This document shows, one piece after another, positions 32,761 through 41,946 of a DNA stretch of 64,000 nt. The DNA is from Bradyrhizobium sp. cir1 (GTDB taxonomy: Bacteria > Pseudomonadota > Alphaproteobacteria > Rhizobiales > Xanthobacteraceae). Location of the stretch: positions 124,001 to 188,000 of the forward strand of contig NZ_JACIHE010000014.1 in assembly GCF_014198245.1 (NCBI RefSeq), read 5' to 3'. The position numbers and the translations under genes are program-made. How positions within the stretch are numbered: the stretch's first letter is position 1; each line of letters opens with the position of its first letter. Under the pieces are notes generated by a model. The model saw nothing but the letters and a program-made list of their open reading frames with translations. It had not been told where the DNA came from and searched no databases.

Positions 32761-32773
32761 TGAACAATGTTCA
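32761..32773. promoter_or_regulatory. TetR operator, copy 1
   Basis: TGAACAATGTTCA, a perfect 6-1-6 palindrome, lies in the divergent gap between the 88-aa protein and tetR. Confidence 0.7.
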
Positions 32774-32789
32774 CATTGGTAGCCTGAAA

Positions 32790-33410
32790 ATGAACAATGT
32801 TCAAGAAGAATCGCTGCGGGACCAGAAAAAAAATCGGCGCCGGCTCCAGATCCTGGAGATCGCCCGCAGCATTATTGCAGCTAAGGGATTGAGATCACTC
32901 AAGGTTCGGGACGTCGCGGAGGCTGCCGGCTGCTCGGTCGGCAGCGTCTATAACGAGTTCGGCGATTTCGACGGCGTGATCCTGACCGTCAACCGGGAGA
33001 CCGTTCAGGCGCTCACGGCGCGGCTGCGCGGGGTTCCGGACAAGGATCCCGTTCGCCAACTCTACGGGCTTGCCGAGACCTATCTCGAATTCTTTGCCGA
33101 GCACGCCAATCTGCTGCGGTCACTGTTCGAGCACCGGATGGAGGACGATCGACCCTATCCGGACGACATCCTTCAGATGGTGATGGACGCCTTCGCGCTG
33201 ATGCATCCGCCCCTGGTGCGGGTGCTACCGGATGCGGACGACGTGAAGATCGCGCTGCTGTCGCGCACCCTGTTCTCCGCGGTGCACGGCATCATCTCGC
33301 TCGGCCTCGAGGAGCGCATGGTGGCCGTGCCGCCCCAGATGCTGCGCCAGCAGGTCGAGCAGTTTCTCGACGCCCATCTTGCCGGTCTCGGAATTCTGCC
33401 CCGGAGGTGA
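32790..33410 (+). CDS. TetR/AcrR-family repressor, probably of the adjacent aas-type genes
   Basis: A 206-residue TetR protein. The helix-turn-helix is at residues 22-65 (GLRSLKVRDVAEAAGCSVGSVYNEFGDFDGVI), followed by a helical ligand domain of normal length. The start at ATG 32790 lies inside operator copy 2. No Shine-Dalgarno is visible, and the in-frame codons further upstream repeat the same sequence, so leaderless or occluded initiation is possible. Context suggests control of the fused phospholipid acylation protein; a fatty acyl ligand would fit but is inference. Confidence 0.88.
   Translation: MNNVQEESLRDQKKNRRRLQILEIARSIIAAKGLRSLKVRDVAEAAGCSVGSVYNEFGDFDGVILTVNRETVQALTARLRGVPDKDPVRQLYGLAETYLEFFAEHANLLRSLFEHRMEDDRPYPDDILQMVMDAFALMHPPLVRVLPDADDVKIALLSRTLFSAVHGIISLGLEERMVAVPPQMLRQQVEQFLDAHLAGLGILPRR
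32791..32803. promoter_or_regulatory. TetR operator, copy 2, overlapping the tetR start codon
   Basis: An identical TGAACAATGTTCA exactly 30 bases (about three helical turns) from copy 1. The T-G of the tetR ATG (32790-32792) is the first two bases of this palindrome, so the operator encodes residues 1-5 of the repressor. Confidence 0.7.
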
Positions 33411-33423
33411 GGGGCCTGCAGCG

Positions 33424-34731
33424 TCACGCGCGCGCGACTTCGCGCGGCCGTGTCGCAACGAGAACGACATCGGGCCGCACGTTGTCGACCTGAACCCGGT
33501 TGCGCCCCTTCTCCTTCGCGCGATAGCAGGCGGCATCCGCGCGCCGCATCGCCTCCTCGAGCGTGGTGTCGCGCTCGGCGATGCAGGTGACGCCGACGCT
33601 GGCAGTGATCGCGAAGCAGCGGTCGCCCCAGGCGAAGTTGAACAGCTCGAGCGACCGCCGCAGCCGTTCGGCGATATCGACGGTGTTCGACGGCGAGCAC
33701 TGCGGCAGGATCAGGCCGAACTCGTCGCCGCCGAGCCGGGCCACCAGATCATGCGGCCGCCGGTCCTGTTGCAGGAGGCTGGAGACCTGGCAGAGCAGGC
33801 GGTCGCCCGCAAGATGGCCGCAGCTGTCGTTGACGTTCTTGAACTGGTCGAGGTCGAGCAGGATCAGTCCCAGCGGACCCGCCGCGACATTGTCCAGCTC
33901 GCCTTGCAGGCGCGCCTCGAAGGCGCGGCGGTTGGAAAGGCCCGTCAGCCAGTCGTGCGATGCCTGCCACGCGAGGCGCTCCTTTTCGGAATGCAGGGCG
34001 TCTTCGAAGGCCTGTCGTTGCAGCACCAGTCGTCGCGTGTGCCAGATCAGGAGCAGGATCAGAGTCGCGGCGGTCGCGATGTTGATGCAGGTGAGCGTCA
34101 GCTTGATGGCGCGGGAGCCTTCGCCGAGCACAGTGGAGAAGCGCTTGGCATGCACCGTGAATTGGGTGTTGAGCTCCGAGAGCCGTGCCGACAGGAATTG
34201 CAGGCGGCCGCTATCCTGAATAGGGCCCTTCGCCAGCTCGGACCGGATGACCTCGCCGAAGACGCTCAGCTCCAGCAGCATGGGATCGGTGGCGGCCCAC
34301 TCGCGGATCGCTTCCTGGAGGAAGCTGACGCCGCTGAAGTAGCGAAACAGCCAGATCAACCCCGGAACGTCGTCAGGATGGTTGCCGCCTTGCAGGAAGC
34401 CGATGCGGGCGGCCTCGATGTCGACCGGATCGCGCTCGAGCGCCCAGCGTGCGAACTCGTCGCCGATGGGAACGGCGAGCGAGGCCTGATATTGCGCGAA
34501 CTGGCTCTTCTCGCCCGAATGCAGATAGAGATTGAGGAAATAGACCGCGTTCTTCTGCGAGCGCGACCAGACCGCTTCGCCTGCGACATAGGCGCGGACC
34601 GATGACATCACCTCGAGGCTGAATCCCGCAATCGTCGCCTGGAGCGCGACGACCATCACGAAAGGCGAGACGAGCTTGATGACGTGAAGGAAGCTGCGTC
34701 CCTTCGTCGACGACGCTGTTCTGCGAAACAC
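33424..34731 (-). CDS. Membrane diguanylate cyclase (GGDEF)
   Basis: A 435-residue protein. TM1 is near residues 15-38 and TM2 near 210-230, with about 170 periplasmic residues of unknown fold between. The GGDEF domain at about 260-420 has the intact active site LGGDEFGL and an inhibitory RxxD site (RPHD) five residues before it, so it should make cyclic-di-GMP and be product-inhibited. No EAL domain. It is convergent with tetR; the 224 bases upstream (34732-34955) separate it from pncB and show no gene. Confidence 0.92.
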   Translation of the reverse strand: MFRRTASSTKGRSFLHVIKLVSPFVMVVALQATIAGFSLEVMSSVRAYVAGEAVWSRSQKNAVYFLNLYLHSGEKSQFAQYQASLAVPIGDEFARWALERDPVDIEAARIGFLQGGNHPDDVPGLIWLFRYFSGVSFLQEAIREWAATDPMLLELSVFGEVIRSELAKGPIQDSGRLQFLSARLSELNTQFTVHAKRFSTVLGEGSRAIKLTLTCINIATAATLILLLIWHTRRLVLQRQAFEDALHSEKERLAWQASHDWLTGLSNRRAFEARLQGELDNVAAGPLGLILLDLDQFKNVNDSCGHLAGDRLLCQVSSLLQQDRRPHDLVARLGGDEFGLILPQCSPSNTVDIAERLRRSLELFNFAWGDRCFAITASVGVTCIAERDTTLEEAMRRADAACYRAKEKGRNRVQVDNVRPDVVLVATRPREVARA

Positions 34732-34955
34732 CCTGCGTTCCCCAAATCGATCAACGACCCCGGCGGAGCGTTGCCTGCAACGCCAAGTAGAGGAGATGGT
34801 TGCTTAACTCGACCTGAAAAGTGCGGGGGACTACATGCCAGGGTGAAGGCGTCGTGAAGCGGATGCTTCAAATACGGACGAAGCGGAACTGGCGCGGTAT
34901 CGGCGAACCAATGCCGCGCATTTGTCGTCTGCGATTTACCCGATCGAGAGAATTG

Positions 34956-36260
34956 CTAGACCAGCACCGGCTTGCGTACGCGGCCCGCGTCGCCGAACAC
35001 GCGCAGGTAACGCTCGATCTCCGATGGCAGGCCGGTCGCCTTTTCCGGATTGTCGGAAAGCTTGACGGCGGGACGGCCGTCCACCGACGACACCTTGCAG
35101 ACCAGCGAGATCGGGTCGAGATTGAACGAGCCGTCCGGCGTGCAGCCGACGAAGTCGTTGGTGAGGTTGGTGCCCCAGCCGAACGACAGCCGCACCCGGC
35201 CGGTGAAATGGTGATAGGTGTCCTCGATCGAGCCGACGTCCATCGCGTCGGAGAAGACGAGCAGCTTGTCCCTGGGGTTGCGGCCCTTCTTCTCCCACCA
35301 GGCGATGATCTCCTCGCCGGCCTGGATCGGCGGCGCGCTGTCGGGGCGGAAGCCGGTCCAGTCGGCGACCCATTCCGGCGCATCGCGCAGGAAAGCCTTG
35401 GTGCCGAACGCATCGGGCAGTGCGATCAGGAGGTTGCCGCCATAGGTCTGGCGCCACTGGTCGAGGATGCGATAGGGCGCCCAGCGCAACTCCTCGTCGT
35501 CCTTGGCAAGCGCGGCCGCGACCATCGGCAGCTCATGGGCGTTGGTGCCGATCGCTTCGAGATCGTTGTCCATCGCGAGTAGCACATTGGACGTGCCGAT
35601 GAAGGAGGGGCCCAGGCCTTCCTTCACCGCCTCAACGCACCAGCGCTGCCAGAGGAAGCCGTGGCGGCGGCGGGTGCCGAAGTCGGAGAGCCGCAGGTTC
35701 TCCAGCTTGCGCAGCCGTTCGACCTTGGTCCACAGCTTGGCCTTGGCGCGGGCGTAGAGAACGTCGAGCTCGAAGCGGCCGCGGCCCTTGATCGCCGCGC
35801 GCGAGCGCAGCTCGTTCAGGATCGCGAGCGCCGGAATCTCCCACATCGAGGTGTGGGTCCACGGCCCGTGGAAGTGCAATTCGTACTGGCCGTCGACCTT
35901 GCGCAACTCGTACTCGGGAAGGCGGAATTCGGCGAGCCAGCGGATGAAATCCGCCGAGAACATGTGGGTCTTGCCGTAGAAGGTGTTACCGGCCAGCCAG
36001 ATCAGCTCTTTCTTGGTGAAGCGGATGGTGCGGGCGTGGTCGAGCTGGGCGCGCAGCTCGCCCTCGTCGATGATCTCGGCGAGCCGCACATGGCGCGAGC
36101 GGTTGATGACCGAGAAGGTCACCCGTTGATCCGGGTAATCTTCCCGAATCATCTGCAACATCAATAGCTTGTAGAAGTCGGTATCAAGCAGGCTGCGGAT
36201 GATGGGATCCAGCCGCCAGCTGTGATTGTAGGTCCGGCTCGCAATGTCGGTCACTGTCAT
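34956..36260 (-). CDS. pncB: Nicotinate phosphoribosyltransferase
   Basis: A 434-residue PncB of normal length. LLDTDFYKLLMLQMI opens the protein, then FSVINRS, SDFGTRRRHGFLWQ and GTSNVLLA, with LVFSDAMDVGSIEDTY and FGWGTNLTND forming the phosphoribosyl-binding end. It converts nicotinate and PRPP to nicotinate mononucleotide for NAD salvage. It is transcribed alone. Confidence 0.94.
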   Translation of the reverse strand: MTVTDIASRTYNHSWRLDPIIRSLLDTDFYKLLMLQMIREDYPDQRVTFSVINRSRHVRLAEIIDEGELRAQLDHARTIRFTKKELIWLAGNTFYGKTHMFSADFIRWLAEFRLPEYELRKVDGQYELHFHGPWTHTSMWEIPALAILNELRSRAAIKGRGRFELDVLYARAKAKLWTKVERLRKLENLRLSDFGTRRRHGFLWQRWCVEAVKEGLGPSFIGTSNVLLAMDNDLEAIGTNAHELPMVAAALAKDDEELRWAPYRILDQWRQTYGGNLLIALPDAFGTKAFLRDAPEWVADWTGFRPDSAPPIQAGEEIIAWWEKKGRNPRDKLLVFSDAMDVGSIEDTYHHFTGRVRLSFGWGTNLTNDFVGCTPDGSFNLDPISLVCKVSSVDGRPAVKLSDNPEKATGLPSEIERYLRVFGDAGRVRKPVLV

Positions 36261-36340
36261 AGGGCAATTCTAGCGTGGCGGCCCCCGCGCAACCAGTGGG
36301 TTTGGCGAGGGGCTGGCCACCGCGAATTTGGAGCCGGAGC

Positions 36341-37270
36341 TCAGTCTCCGGCTGCCGTCGTCGCGACGGTCTCGAGCTGGCTTCGAATCCAGCGATGGGC
36401 CGGGTCCTTCTGGTAGCGCTGGTGCCAGACCATGAACATCGGCAGTTCGGCCAGCGTCCGTGTGCGCGACGCCAATGGAATCCGCGTTTGCGCGAAGCCG
36501 CCCATCACACCGGACGCGAGCAGGCTCGGCATGCTTGCGAGCATCTGCGAGCCGCGCAGGAACGAGGGCACGCCCGAGAAGCTCGGCACGGAGATGGCGA
36601 TGTCGCGGTGGAAGCCGTTGGCGGCGAGGCGACGGTCGAAGTCGAGCCGCTCATTGTCGGTATAGACGACGGTGATATGGCGCGCCGCGAGATAGGCGCT
36701 GCGGCCGCTGGGCGCCGCGCGTGCCTTGGGATCGTAGTAGCAGACGTAGTGATCGCTGAGCAGCCGCTTCTGCACGATGTCGACGCCGGACGGCGGCAGC
36801 GGCGTGATCATGAGATCGCAGCGGTTCTCGCGCAGCATGGCGGGCGAGGGGGATTGCGAGGGGATGACGCGCAGGTTCAGGCTCTTCACCTGGCCAGCGA
36901 CATGATCGAAGAAGCGCGGCAGCAACAAGTCTCGCTGGAAGTCGTTGGCGGCGATCGTCAGCGAGAGTTGGGCTTGCGCCGGCACGAAGCTGATACCGCC
37001 GGCAAAGCTGCGCATCTCGTCGATCAGCGCGCGCGCTTTCGTGGCCAGCGCCTGCGCGTGCGCGGTGGCGACGATGCCGCGGCCGGATTTGGCGAACAGC
37101 GGGTCACCGGCGATCCGCCGCAGCTTGTTCAGTCCGTGGCTGACCGCGGATTGCGTCAGGCCGAGGCGGGTTGCCGCCGCCGTCACCGAACCTTCCTCCA
37201 GCACCGCGAGGAACAGCTCGAGGGCGTGGCCGTCGAGGGCCAAATGATCGATTTCTTTCATGGAATTCAT
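36341..37270 (-). CDS. LysR-type regulator, divergent from pcaHG
   Basis: A 309-residue LysR protein. The helix-turn-helix is at about 10-65 (VTAAATRLGLTQSAVSHGLNKLRR). The effector domain contains the expected LTIAANDFQRDLLLPRF opening. ATGs at 37270 and 37261 are both plausible, without a clear ribosome site; an extension to 37360 would run across the divergent promoter. It probably activates pcaHG in response to protocatechuate or a related intermediate; it is not the classic PcaQ by inspection. Confidence 0.88.
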   Translation of the reverse strand: MNSMKEIDHLALDGHALELFLAVLEEGSVTAAATRLGLTQSAVSHGLNKLRRIAGDPLFAKSGRGIVATAHAQALATKARALIDEMRSFAGGISFVPAQAQLSLTIAANDFQRDLLLPRFFDHVAGQVKSLNLRVIPSQSPSPAMLRENRCDLMITPLPPSGVDIVQKRLLSDHYVCYYDPKARAAPSGRSAYLAARHITVVYTDNERLDFDRRLAANGFHRDIAISVPSFSGVPSFLRGSQMLASMPSLLASGVMGGFAQTRIPLASRTRTLAELPMFMVWHQRYQKDPAHRWIRSQLETVATTAAGD

Positions 37271-37276
37271 TATAAT

Positions 37277-37303
37277 CGATCCATTTATCTTGAGAATAGA
37301 TCG
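37277..37303. promoter_or_regulatory. LysR-type dyad between the regulator and pcaH
   Basis: CGATC at 37277 and GATCG at 37303 bound a 27-base interrupted dyad with inner ATT and AAT matches, an ATT-N9-AAT arrangement close to the T-N11-A LysR box. It lies in the 95-base divergent gap. Confidence 0.45.
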
Positions 37304-37365
37304 TCCCATGATCTCCCGATAAAGCCGCGCGCCCGGACCGGGCGCCCCAGGGAGAGACAACGCCG

Positions 37366-38154
37366 ATGAATGCCCAGGCGCCAGCCTTGCGCGATCCCCG
37401 CCTCAACCGCCCCGAGCCGTTCACGCCGCCGCTCGGCGATGGCGGCTTCTTCCAGCGCGACCGCTCCATCCATCCGCCGGCGCATGCGCCCGGCTACAAA
37501 TCCTCGGTGCTGCGCTCGCCGCGCCAGTCACTGCTGTCGCTGGAGAATTCGGTCTCGGAGATCACCGGGCCGGTGTTCGGCCACAACGATCTCGGTCCGC
37601 TCGACAATGACCTGATCCGCAACTACGCCAAGGACGGCGATCCCGTCGGCGAACGCATCATCGTCCACGGCCGCGTGCTGGACGAGACCGGCCGGGGCGT
37701 GCCGAACACGCTGGTCGAGTTCTGGCAGGCCAATGCCGGCGGTCGCTACCGGCACAAGAAGGATACGTATCTGGCGCCGATCGACCCGAACTTCGGCGGC
37801 TGCGGCCGCGCGCTGACCGACGACACCGGCTACTACTATTTCCGCACCGTGAAGCCGGGGCCCTATCCCTGGCGCAACTACGTCAACAGCTGGCGCCCCG
37901 CCCACATCCACTTCTCGGTGTTCGGCTCGGGCTTTGCGCAGCGCCTGATCACGCAGATGTATTTCGAGGGCGATCCCCTGATCCCGGTCTGCCCGATCCT
38001 GACCACGATTCCGGACAAGGATGCGCTCGACCGCCTGGTCGCGCCGCTCGACCTCAACGCCTCGACGCCGTTCGACTCGCTCGCCTATCGCTTCGACATC
38101 GTCCTGCGCGGCCAGCGCTCCACCTATTTCGAAAATCGTACCGCGGGGAACTGA
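37366..38154 (+). CDS. pcaH: Protocatechuate 3,4-dioxygenase beta subunit
   Basis: A 262-residue intradiol dioxygenase subunit. The ferric-iron ligands are visible: Tyr in GRYRHKKD, Tyr in PGPYPWRN, and two His in WRPAHIHFSVFG. VEFWQANAGGRY is the family's core strand. It cleaves protocatechuate to 3-carboxymuconate together with PcaG, encoded five bases downstream. The rest of the beta-ketoadipate pathway (pcaB, C, D, IJ) is not in this window. The product is supplied by PobA at 40729. Confidence 0.95.
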   Translation: MNAQAPALRDPRLNRPEPFTPPLGDGGFFQRDRSIHPPAHAPGYKSSVLRSPRQSLLSLENSVSEITGPVFGHNDLGPLDNDLIRNYAKDGDPVGERIIVHGRVLDETGRGVPNTLVEFWQANAGGRYRHKKDTYLAPIDPNFGGCGRALTDDTGYYYFRTVKPGPYPWRNYVNSWRPAHIHFSVFGSGFAQRLITQMYFEGDPLIPVCPILTTIPDKDALDRLVAPLDLNASTPFDSLAYRFDIVLRGQRSTYFENRTAGN

Positions 38155-38159
38155 ACTCC

Positions 38160-38786
38160 ATGCCGCAGCCGCTCAACTATCTCAAGGAAACCGCTTCGCA
38201 GACCGCCGGACCCTACGTCCATATCGGCCTGATCCCGGCCATGGCCGGCTTCGACATCTTCGAGAAGAACTTCTCCAACGTGCTGGTGACGCCGAACACC
38301 AAAGGCGAACGCATCACGCTGGAGGGCAGGGTGCTCGACGGCACCGGCACGCCGCTGCGCGACGTGCTGCTCGAGATCTGGCAGGCCAATGCGGCCGGCC
38401 GCTACAACCATCCGGCGGATCGCTCGGCCGGTGCGCTGGAGGAAGAGTTTCGCGGCTGGGGCCGCGCCGGCTCCGACTTCGACAGCGGCCTCGTCACCTT
38501 CGAGACCATCAAGCCCGGCGCGATCACCGACAAGACGGGGCGCAAATGCGCGCCGCACGTCAATGTCTGGATCGTCGCACGCGGCATCAATATCGGTCTC
38601 AACACGCGGCTCTATTTCTCGAACGAAGAGGCCGCCAATGCCTCCGATCCCGTGCTCAACCTGATCGAGCAGCCGGTGCGCCGCAAGACGTTGATCGCAA
38701 CGCGCGGCGAGCGCGCCGGCAAGGTGGTGTATTCCTTCACGATCAATTTGCAGGGGCCGGAGGAGACGGTATTCTTCGACGTCTGA
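38160..38786 (+). CDS. pcaG: Protocatechuate 3,4-dioxygenase alpha subunit
   Basis: A 208-residue partner of PcaH. QTAGPYVHIGLIP is the typical alpha-subunit opening and LLEIWQANAAGRYNHP the shared core strand. APHVNVWIVARGIN replaces the beta subunit's iron-binding H-x-H with H-x-N, so it does not hold the iron. It ends 24 bases before the convergent NYN gene. Confidence 0.95.
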   Translation: MPQPLNYLKETASQTAGPYVHIGLIPAMAGFDIFEKNFSNVLVTPNTKGERITLEGRVLDGTGTPLRDVLLEIWQANAAGRYNHPADRSAGALEEEFRGWGRAGSDFDSGLVTFETIKPGAITDKTGRKCAPHVNVWIVARGINIGLNTRLYFSNEEAANASDPVLNLIEQPVRRKTLIATRGERAGKVVYSFTINLQGPEETVFFDV

Positions 38787-38810
38787 GTGTCCGGCGTTCG
38801 TCGCGCGCGG

Positions 38811-39422
38811 TCACTCGACCCGGTCGTCGCGTTTGAGCGTTCCGCGCGCGAGGAATTGCGGCGGCTGCCGCACCTCGCGCGATCCCGCGCGCTCGATCGG
38901 ATCGCGCCCCACCTTTTGTTTCAGTTCCGCCAAATCGATGAATACGTCCGCCTGCCGGCGCAGGTCGTCGGCGATCATGGGTGGCTGAGTGGAAAGTGTG
39001 GAGACGACCGTGACGCGGACACCGCGGCGTTGCAGGGATTCCACCAGCGAACGAAAATCCCCATCGCCCGAGAACAACACGATCTGATCGACATGATCGG
39101 CGAGCTCCATCGCATTCACGGCGAGCTCGACATCCATGCTGCCCTTCACCTTGCGGCGGCCGGTGGTAGCGTCGACGAACTCCTTGGTGAGCTTGGTGAC
39201 GACGGTGTACCCGTTATAGTCGAGCCAATCGATCAACGGACGAATTGACGAGAACTCCTGATCCTCGATGACGGTCGTGTAGTAGAAGGCGCGCAACAGC
39301 GTGCCTCGGCTTTGAAATTCGCTGAGCAGGCGCCTGTAATCGATGTCGAAGCCGAGCGCCTTGGAGGTGGCATAGAGATTGGAGCCATCGATAAAGAGTG
39401 CGATCTTCCCAATTGAAGACAT
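38811..39422 (-). CDS. NYN-domain (LabA/DUF88-like) protein
   Basis: A 203-residue PIN-like NYN protein. IALFIDGSNLYATSKAL, KGSMDVELAVNAMEL and VLFSGDGDFRSLVESLQRRG carry the acidic residues (D in IDGSN, D in SMDVELAVNA, D-G-D in SGDGDF) expected for a metal-dependent ribonuclease. ATG 39422 is preferred over 39431. The 350 bases upstream (39423-39772), between this gene and the end of pobR, contain nothing recognisable. Its target is unknown. Confidence 0.88.
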   Translation of the reverse strand: MSSIGKIALFIDGSNLYATSKALGFDIDYRRLLSEFQSRGTLLRAFYYTTVIEDQEFSSIRPLIDWLDYNGYTVVTKLTKEFVDATTGRRKVKGSMDVELAVNAMELADHVDQIVLFSGDGDFRSLVESLQRRGVRVTVVSTLSTQPPMIADDLRRQADVFIDLAELKQKVGRDPIERAGSREVRQPPQFLARGTLKRDDRVE

Positions 39423-39772
39423 TTTGCACAAATCTCCAGTTCCGCACGAAGCCAGCCTGTTCGGCCGTAGGGCACCGTGTGTCGGCGAGAAACACTGAAA
39501 GGCGCCGATGGCTCACTGAAAAAGCGGCGCAGACGACCGGACAGGGAGGCCGTCTTGCGCCCAGGTCAGGGAGGGTTCCATGCCACCAGCGCCAGGGCGC
39601 CGAATGCAGCCACGCTAGTGCGAGCGCATTCCCTGCTCAATTGTACTGAGGTAAGGGGCCTCTATCCAAAGGATAGCGCGCCATATACGAAGGTAAGTGG
39701 ATCGTGTCGGCAACCAACGCGAATGCCGCGTGGCCTTCGACAATCAGCGCGCGTGGTCTTTCGTCCGATGGG

Positions 39773-40642
39773 TCAGCCTTCGCCGTCATGAAGCTGCGCG
39801 CGAAAGGCGCGCGGCGACAGTCCTGTGGCGGCCGCATAGACCCGGCTGAAATAGGCGGGGTCCTCGAAGCCGAGCGCGTAGGCGATCGTCGAGACCGGCA
39901 GGTTGGTGTAGACGAGGTTGCGCCGCGCTTCGCGGATCAGCCGGTTGAGGATCAGGTGCGAGGCGGTGTCGCCGGTCGCCGCCCGTGTCACGCGGTTGAG
40001 ATGGGTCGGCGTGATCGACAGCGCGCCTGCGTAATCCGCAACGCTCCAGCGCTCCAGATGGTGCTGTTCGAGCAGCGCCTCAAAGCGGCGGAACAGGCCG
40101 CTTTCCGCCGTGCCGTTGCCGCCGCTCCCGCTGGTGAGCGCACGGGCGACGAGGCCGATCATGGCCGACGACAACGCGCGCAGCACATGGGCGCGGCCGT
40201 AGTCCCGCCCAGCGTGCTCGGCGAAGATCTGCTTCATGGTGGTCCGGATCTGCGGCGTGCCGCGCACCACGCCCGATTGCGACAAGACTCCGCGCAGGCC
40301 TTCGGCGGCGAGCAGCGCCTCGTCCAGGATCTCGGCGGCGATGGTCAATACCCAGCCCTGGGTCTCCGGCTCGAAGCGGAAGCCGTGGACGTGTCCGACC
40401 GGCACGTTGACGATCTGCATCGGTTTTAACGGCACCACGCGCCCGTCGAGCGTCGCCTCGCCGCCGCCGCGCTCGATCAGCAGCACCTGGTGCAGCCGGG
40501 CATGGCGGTGCACGGCCAGCGTCCAGTCATGCAGCACCGAGCGGGACGCAATGGTCTCGCAATGCACGACGTCGGGCAGATCGCCTGACTCGCCGAACAG
40601 ATTGTAGACCCGGATCGCCGGGGCAGGGGCGGTGCTTCTCAT
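39773..40642 (-). CDS. pobR: AraC-family regulator of pobA
   Basis: A 289-residue regulator. The N-terminal cupin (HRHARLHQVLLIERGGGEA) binds effector; the C-terminal AraC domain has two helix-turn-helix units (SVADYAGALSITPTHLNRV and VSTIAYALGFEDPAYFSRVY). The AraC-type PobR of Agrobacterium has this arrangement and activates pobA in response to 4-hydroxybenzoate. It is divergent from pobA across 86 bases. ATG 40642 starts at the cupin; 28 upstream in-frame codons cross the promoter and are excluded. Confidence 0.88.
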   Translation of the reverse strand: MRSTAPAPAIRVYNLFGESGDLPDVVHCETIASRSVLHDWTLAVHRHARLHQVLLIERGGGEATLDGRVVPLKPMQIVNVPVGHVHGFRFEPETQGWVLTIAAEILDEALLAAEGLRGVLSQSGVVRGTPQIRTTMKQIFAEHAGRDYGRAHVLRALSSAMIGLVARALTSGSGGNGTAESGLFRRFEALLEQHHLERWSVADYAGALSITPTHLNRVTRAATGDTASHLILNRLIREARRNLVYTNLPVSTIAYALGFEDPAYFSRVYAAATGLSPRAFRAQLHDGEG

Positions 40643-40728
40643 GTTCGAATAGTACAAGACAATGGCGAAACCCTCCATCGGTTTGCGGCGCCAAATCTGC
40701 AAAAAAGTGCCGACGGGAGGACGCAAAA

Positions 40729-41901
40729 ATGAAAGTTCAGGTCTGTATCATCGGCGGTGGGCCGTCCGGGCTGCTGCTGTCTCAGCTTCTGCACCTGAAG
40801 GGTATCGACACGATCGTGCTGGAGAAATACAGCCGCGACCACGTGCTGGCCCGGATCCGCGCCGGCGTGCTCGAGCACGGTTTTGCGAAACTGATGCGCG
40901 AGGCGCAATGCGGCGAGCGGATGGACCGCGAGGGCGAGATCCATAACGGGTTCGAGATTGCCCATGACGGCATGCTGTCCCATATCGACCTGCACAAGCA
41001 TTCCGGCGGCAATTCTGTGCTGGTCTACGGCCAGACCGAACTTACGCGCGATCTCTACGAGGCGCGGGACCGCTTTGGCGGCAAGGTCGTGCACAATGCC
41101 GAGGATGTGACGCCGCACCAGCTGACCTCGGACCGGCCCTACGTGACGTACCGTTCGAACGGCGAGACCGTCCGCGTCGATTGCGACTACGTCGTCGGCG
41201 CCGACGGCTTCCACGGCGTCAGCCGCAAGTCGATCCCGAAGGATGTCCTGCGCGAATACGAGAAGGTCTATCCGTTCGGATGGTTAGGCGTGCTGTCGCG
41301 CACGAAGCCGGTGTCGCCCGAACTGATCTATGTGAAGCACGAGCGCGGCTTTGCGCTCTGCTCCCTGCGCTCGCAGGTATTGAGCCGTTACTACATCCAG
41401 GTGCCGCTGACCGACAAGGTGGAGGACTGGAGCGACGATGCGTTCTGGGCCGAGCTGAAGCGCCGCCTGCCGGAGGAGGTCGCCGGCCGCCTGATCACGG
41501 GGCCGTCGATCGAGAAGAGCATCGCACCACTGCGCAGCTTCGTCGCCGAACCGATGAGCTATGGCCGCCTGTTCCTCGCCGGAGATGCTGCCCACATCGT
41601 GCCGCCGACCGGGGCGCGCGGACTGAACAGCGCAGCCTCCGACATCTACTACCTCTACCACGCCATGCTCGCGCACTATCAGCGCGGTGACGATTCCGGC
41701 CTCAAAGGCTACTCCGCCAAGGCACTGGCGCGGATCTGGAAGGCGCAGCGTTTCTCCTGGTGGATGACGATGATGCTGCATCGTTTCCCCGACCGGATCG
41801 ACTATGAGGATCGGCTGCAACAAACGGAGCTGGACTATCTGCTCTCGTCGGAAACGGCGCAGCGCCTGCTTGCGGAGAATTATGTGGGCCTGCCGTTTTA
41901 G
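40729..41901 (+). CDS. pobA: 4-hydroxybenzoate 3-monooxygenase
   Basis: A 390-residue PobA of normal length. VCIIGGGPSGLLLSQLLH is the FAD loop, RIRAGVLEHG and DYVVGADGFHGVSR the substrate/NADPH segments, and FLAGDAAHIVPPTGARGLN the second FAD motif. It hydroxylates 4-hydroxybenzoate to protocatechuate with NADPH and oxygen, feeding PcaHG. GGGAGGA about eight bases upstream of ATG 40729 is a strong ribosome site. Confidence 0.96.
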   Translation: MKVQVCIIGGGPSGLLLSQLLHLKGIDTIVLEKYSRDHVLARIRAGVLEHGFAKLMREAQCGERMDREGEIHNGFEIAHDGMLSHIDLHKHSGGNSVLVYGQTELTRDLYEARDRFGGKVVHNAEDVTPHQLTSDRPYVTYRSNGETVRVDCDYVVGADGFHGVSRKSIPKDVLREYEKVYPFGWLGVLSRTKPVSPELIYVKHERGFALCSLRSQVLSRYYIQVPLTDKVEDWSDDAFWAELKRRLPEEVAGRLITGPSIEKSIAPLRSFVAEPMSYGRLFLAGDAAHIVPPTGARGLNSAASDIYYLYHAMLAHYQRGDDSGLKGYSAKALARIWKAQRFSWWMTMMLHRFPDRIDYEDRLQQTELDYLLSSETAQRLLAENYVGLPF

Positions 41902-41904
41902 CGC

Positions 41905-41945
41905 GGCCTCTCTTACCCTCCCCCTCCAGGGGAGGGTAAGAGGCC
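41905..41945. terminator. Bidirectional hairpin between pobA and the cyclase gene
   Basis: CTCTTACCCTCCCC (41910-41923) pairs with GGGGAGGGTAAGAG (41929-41942) around a five-base loop, extended by GGCC/GGCC outside a two-base bulge. It begins three bases after the pobA stop and ends just before the convergent cyclase stop. Confidence 0.75.
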
Positions 41946-41946
41946 A

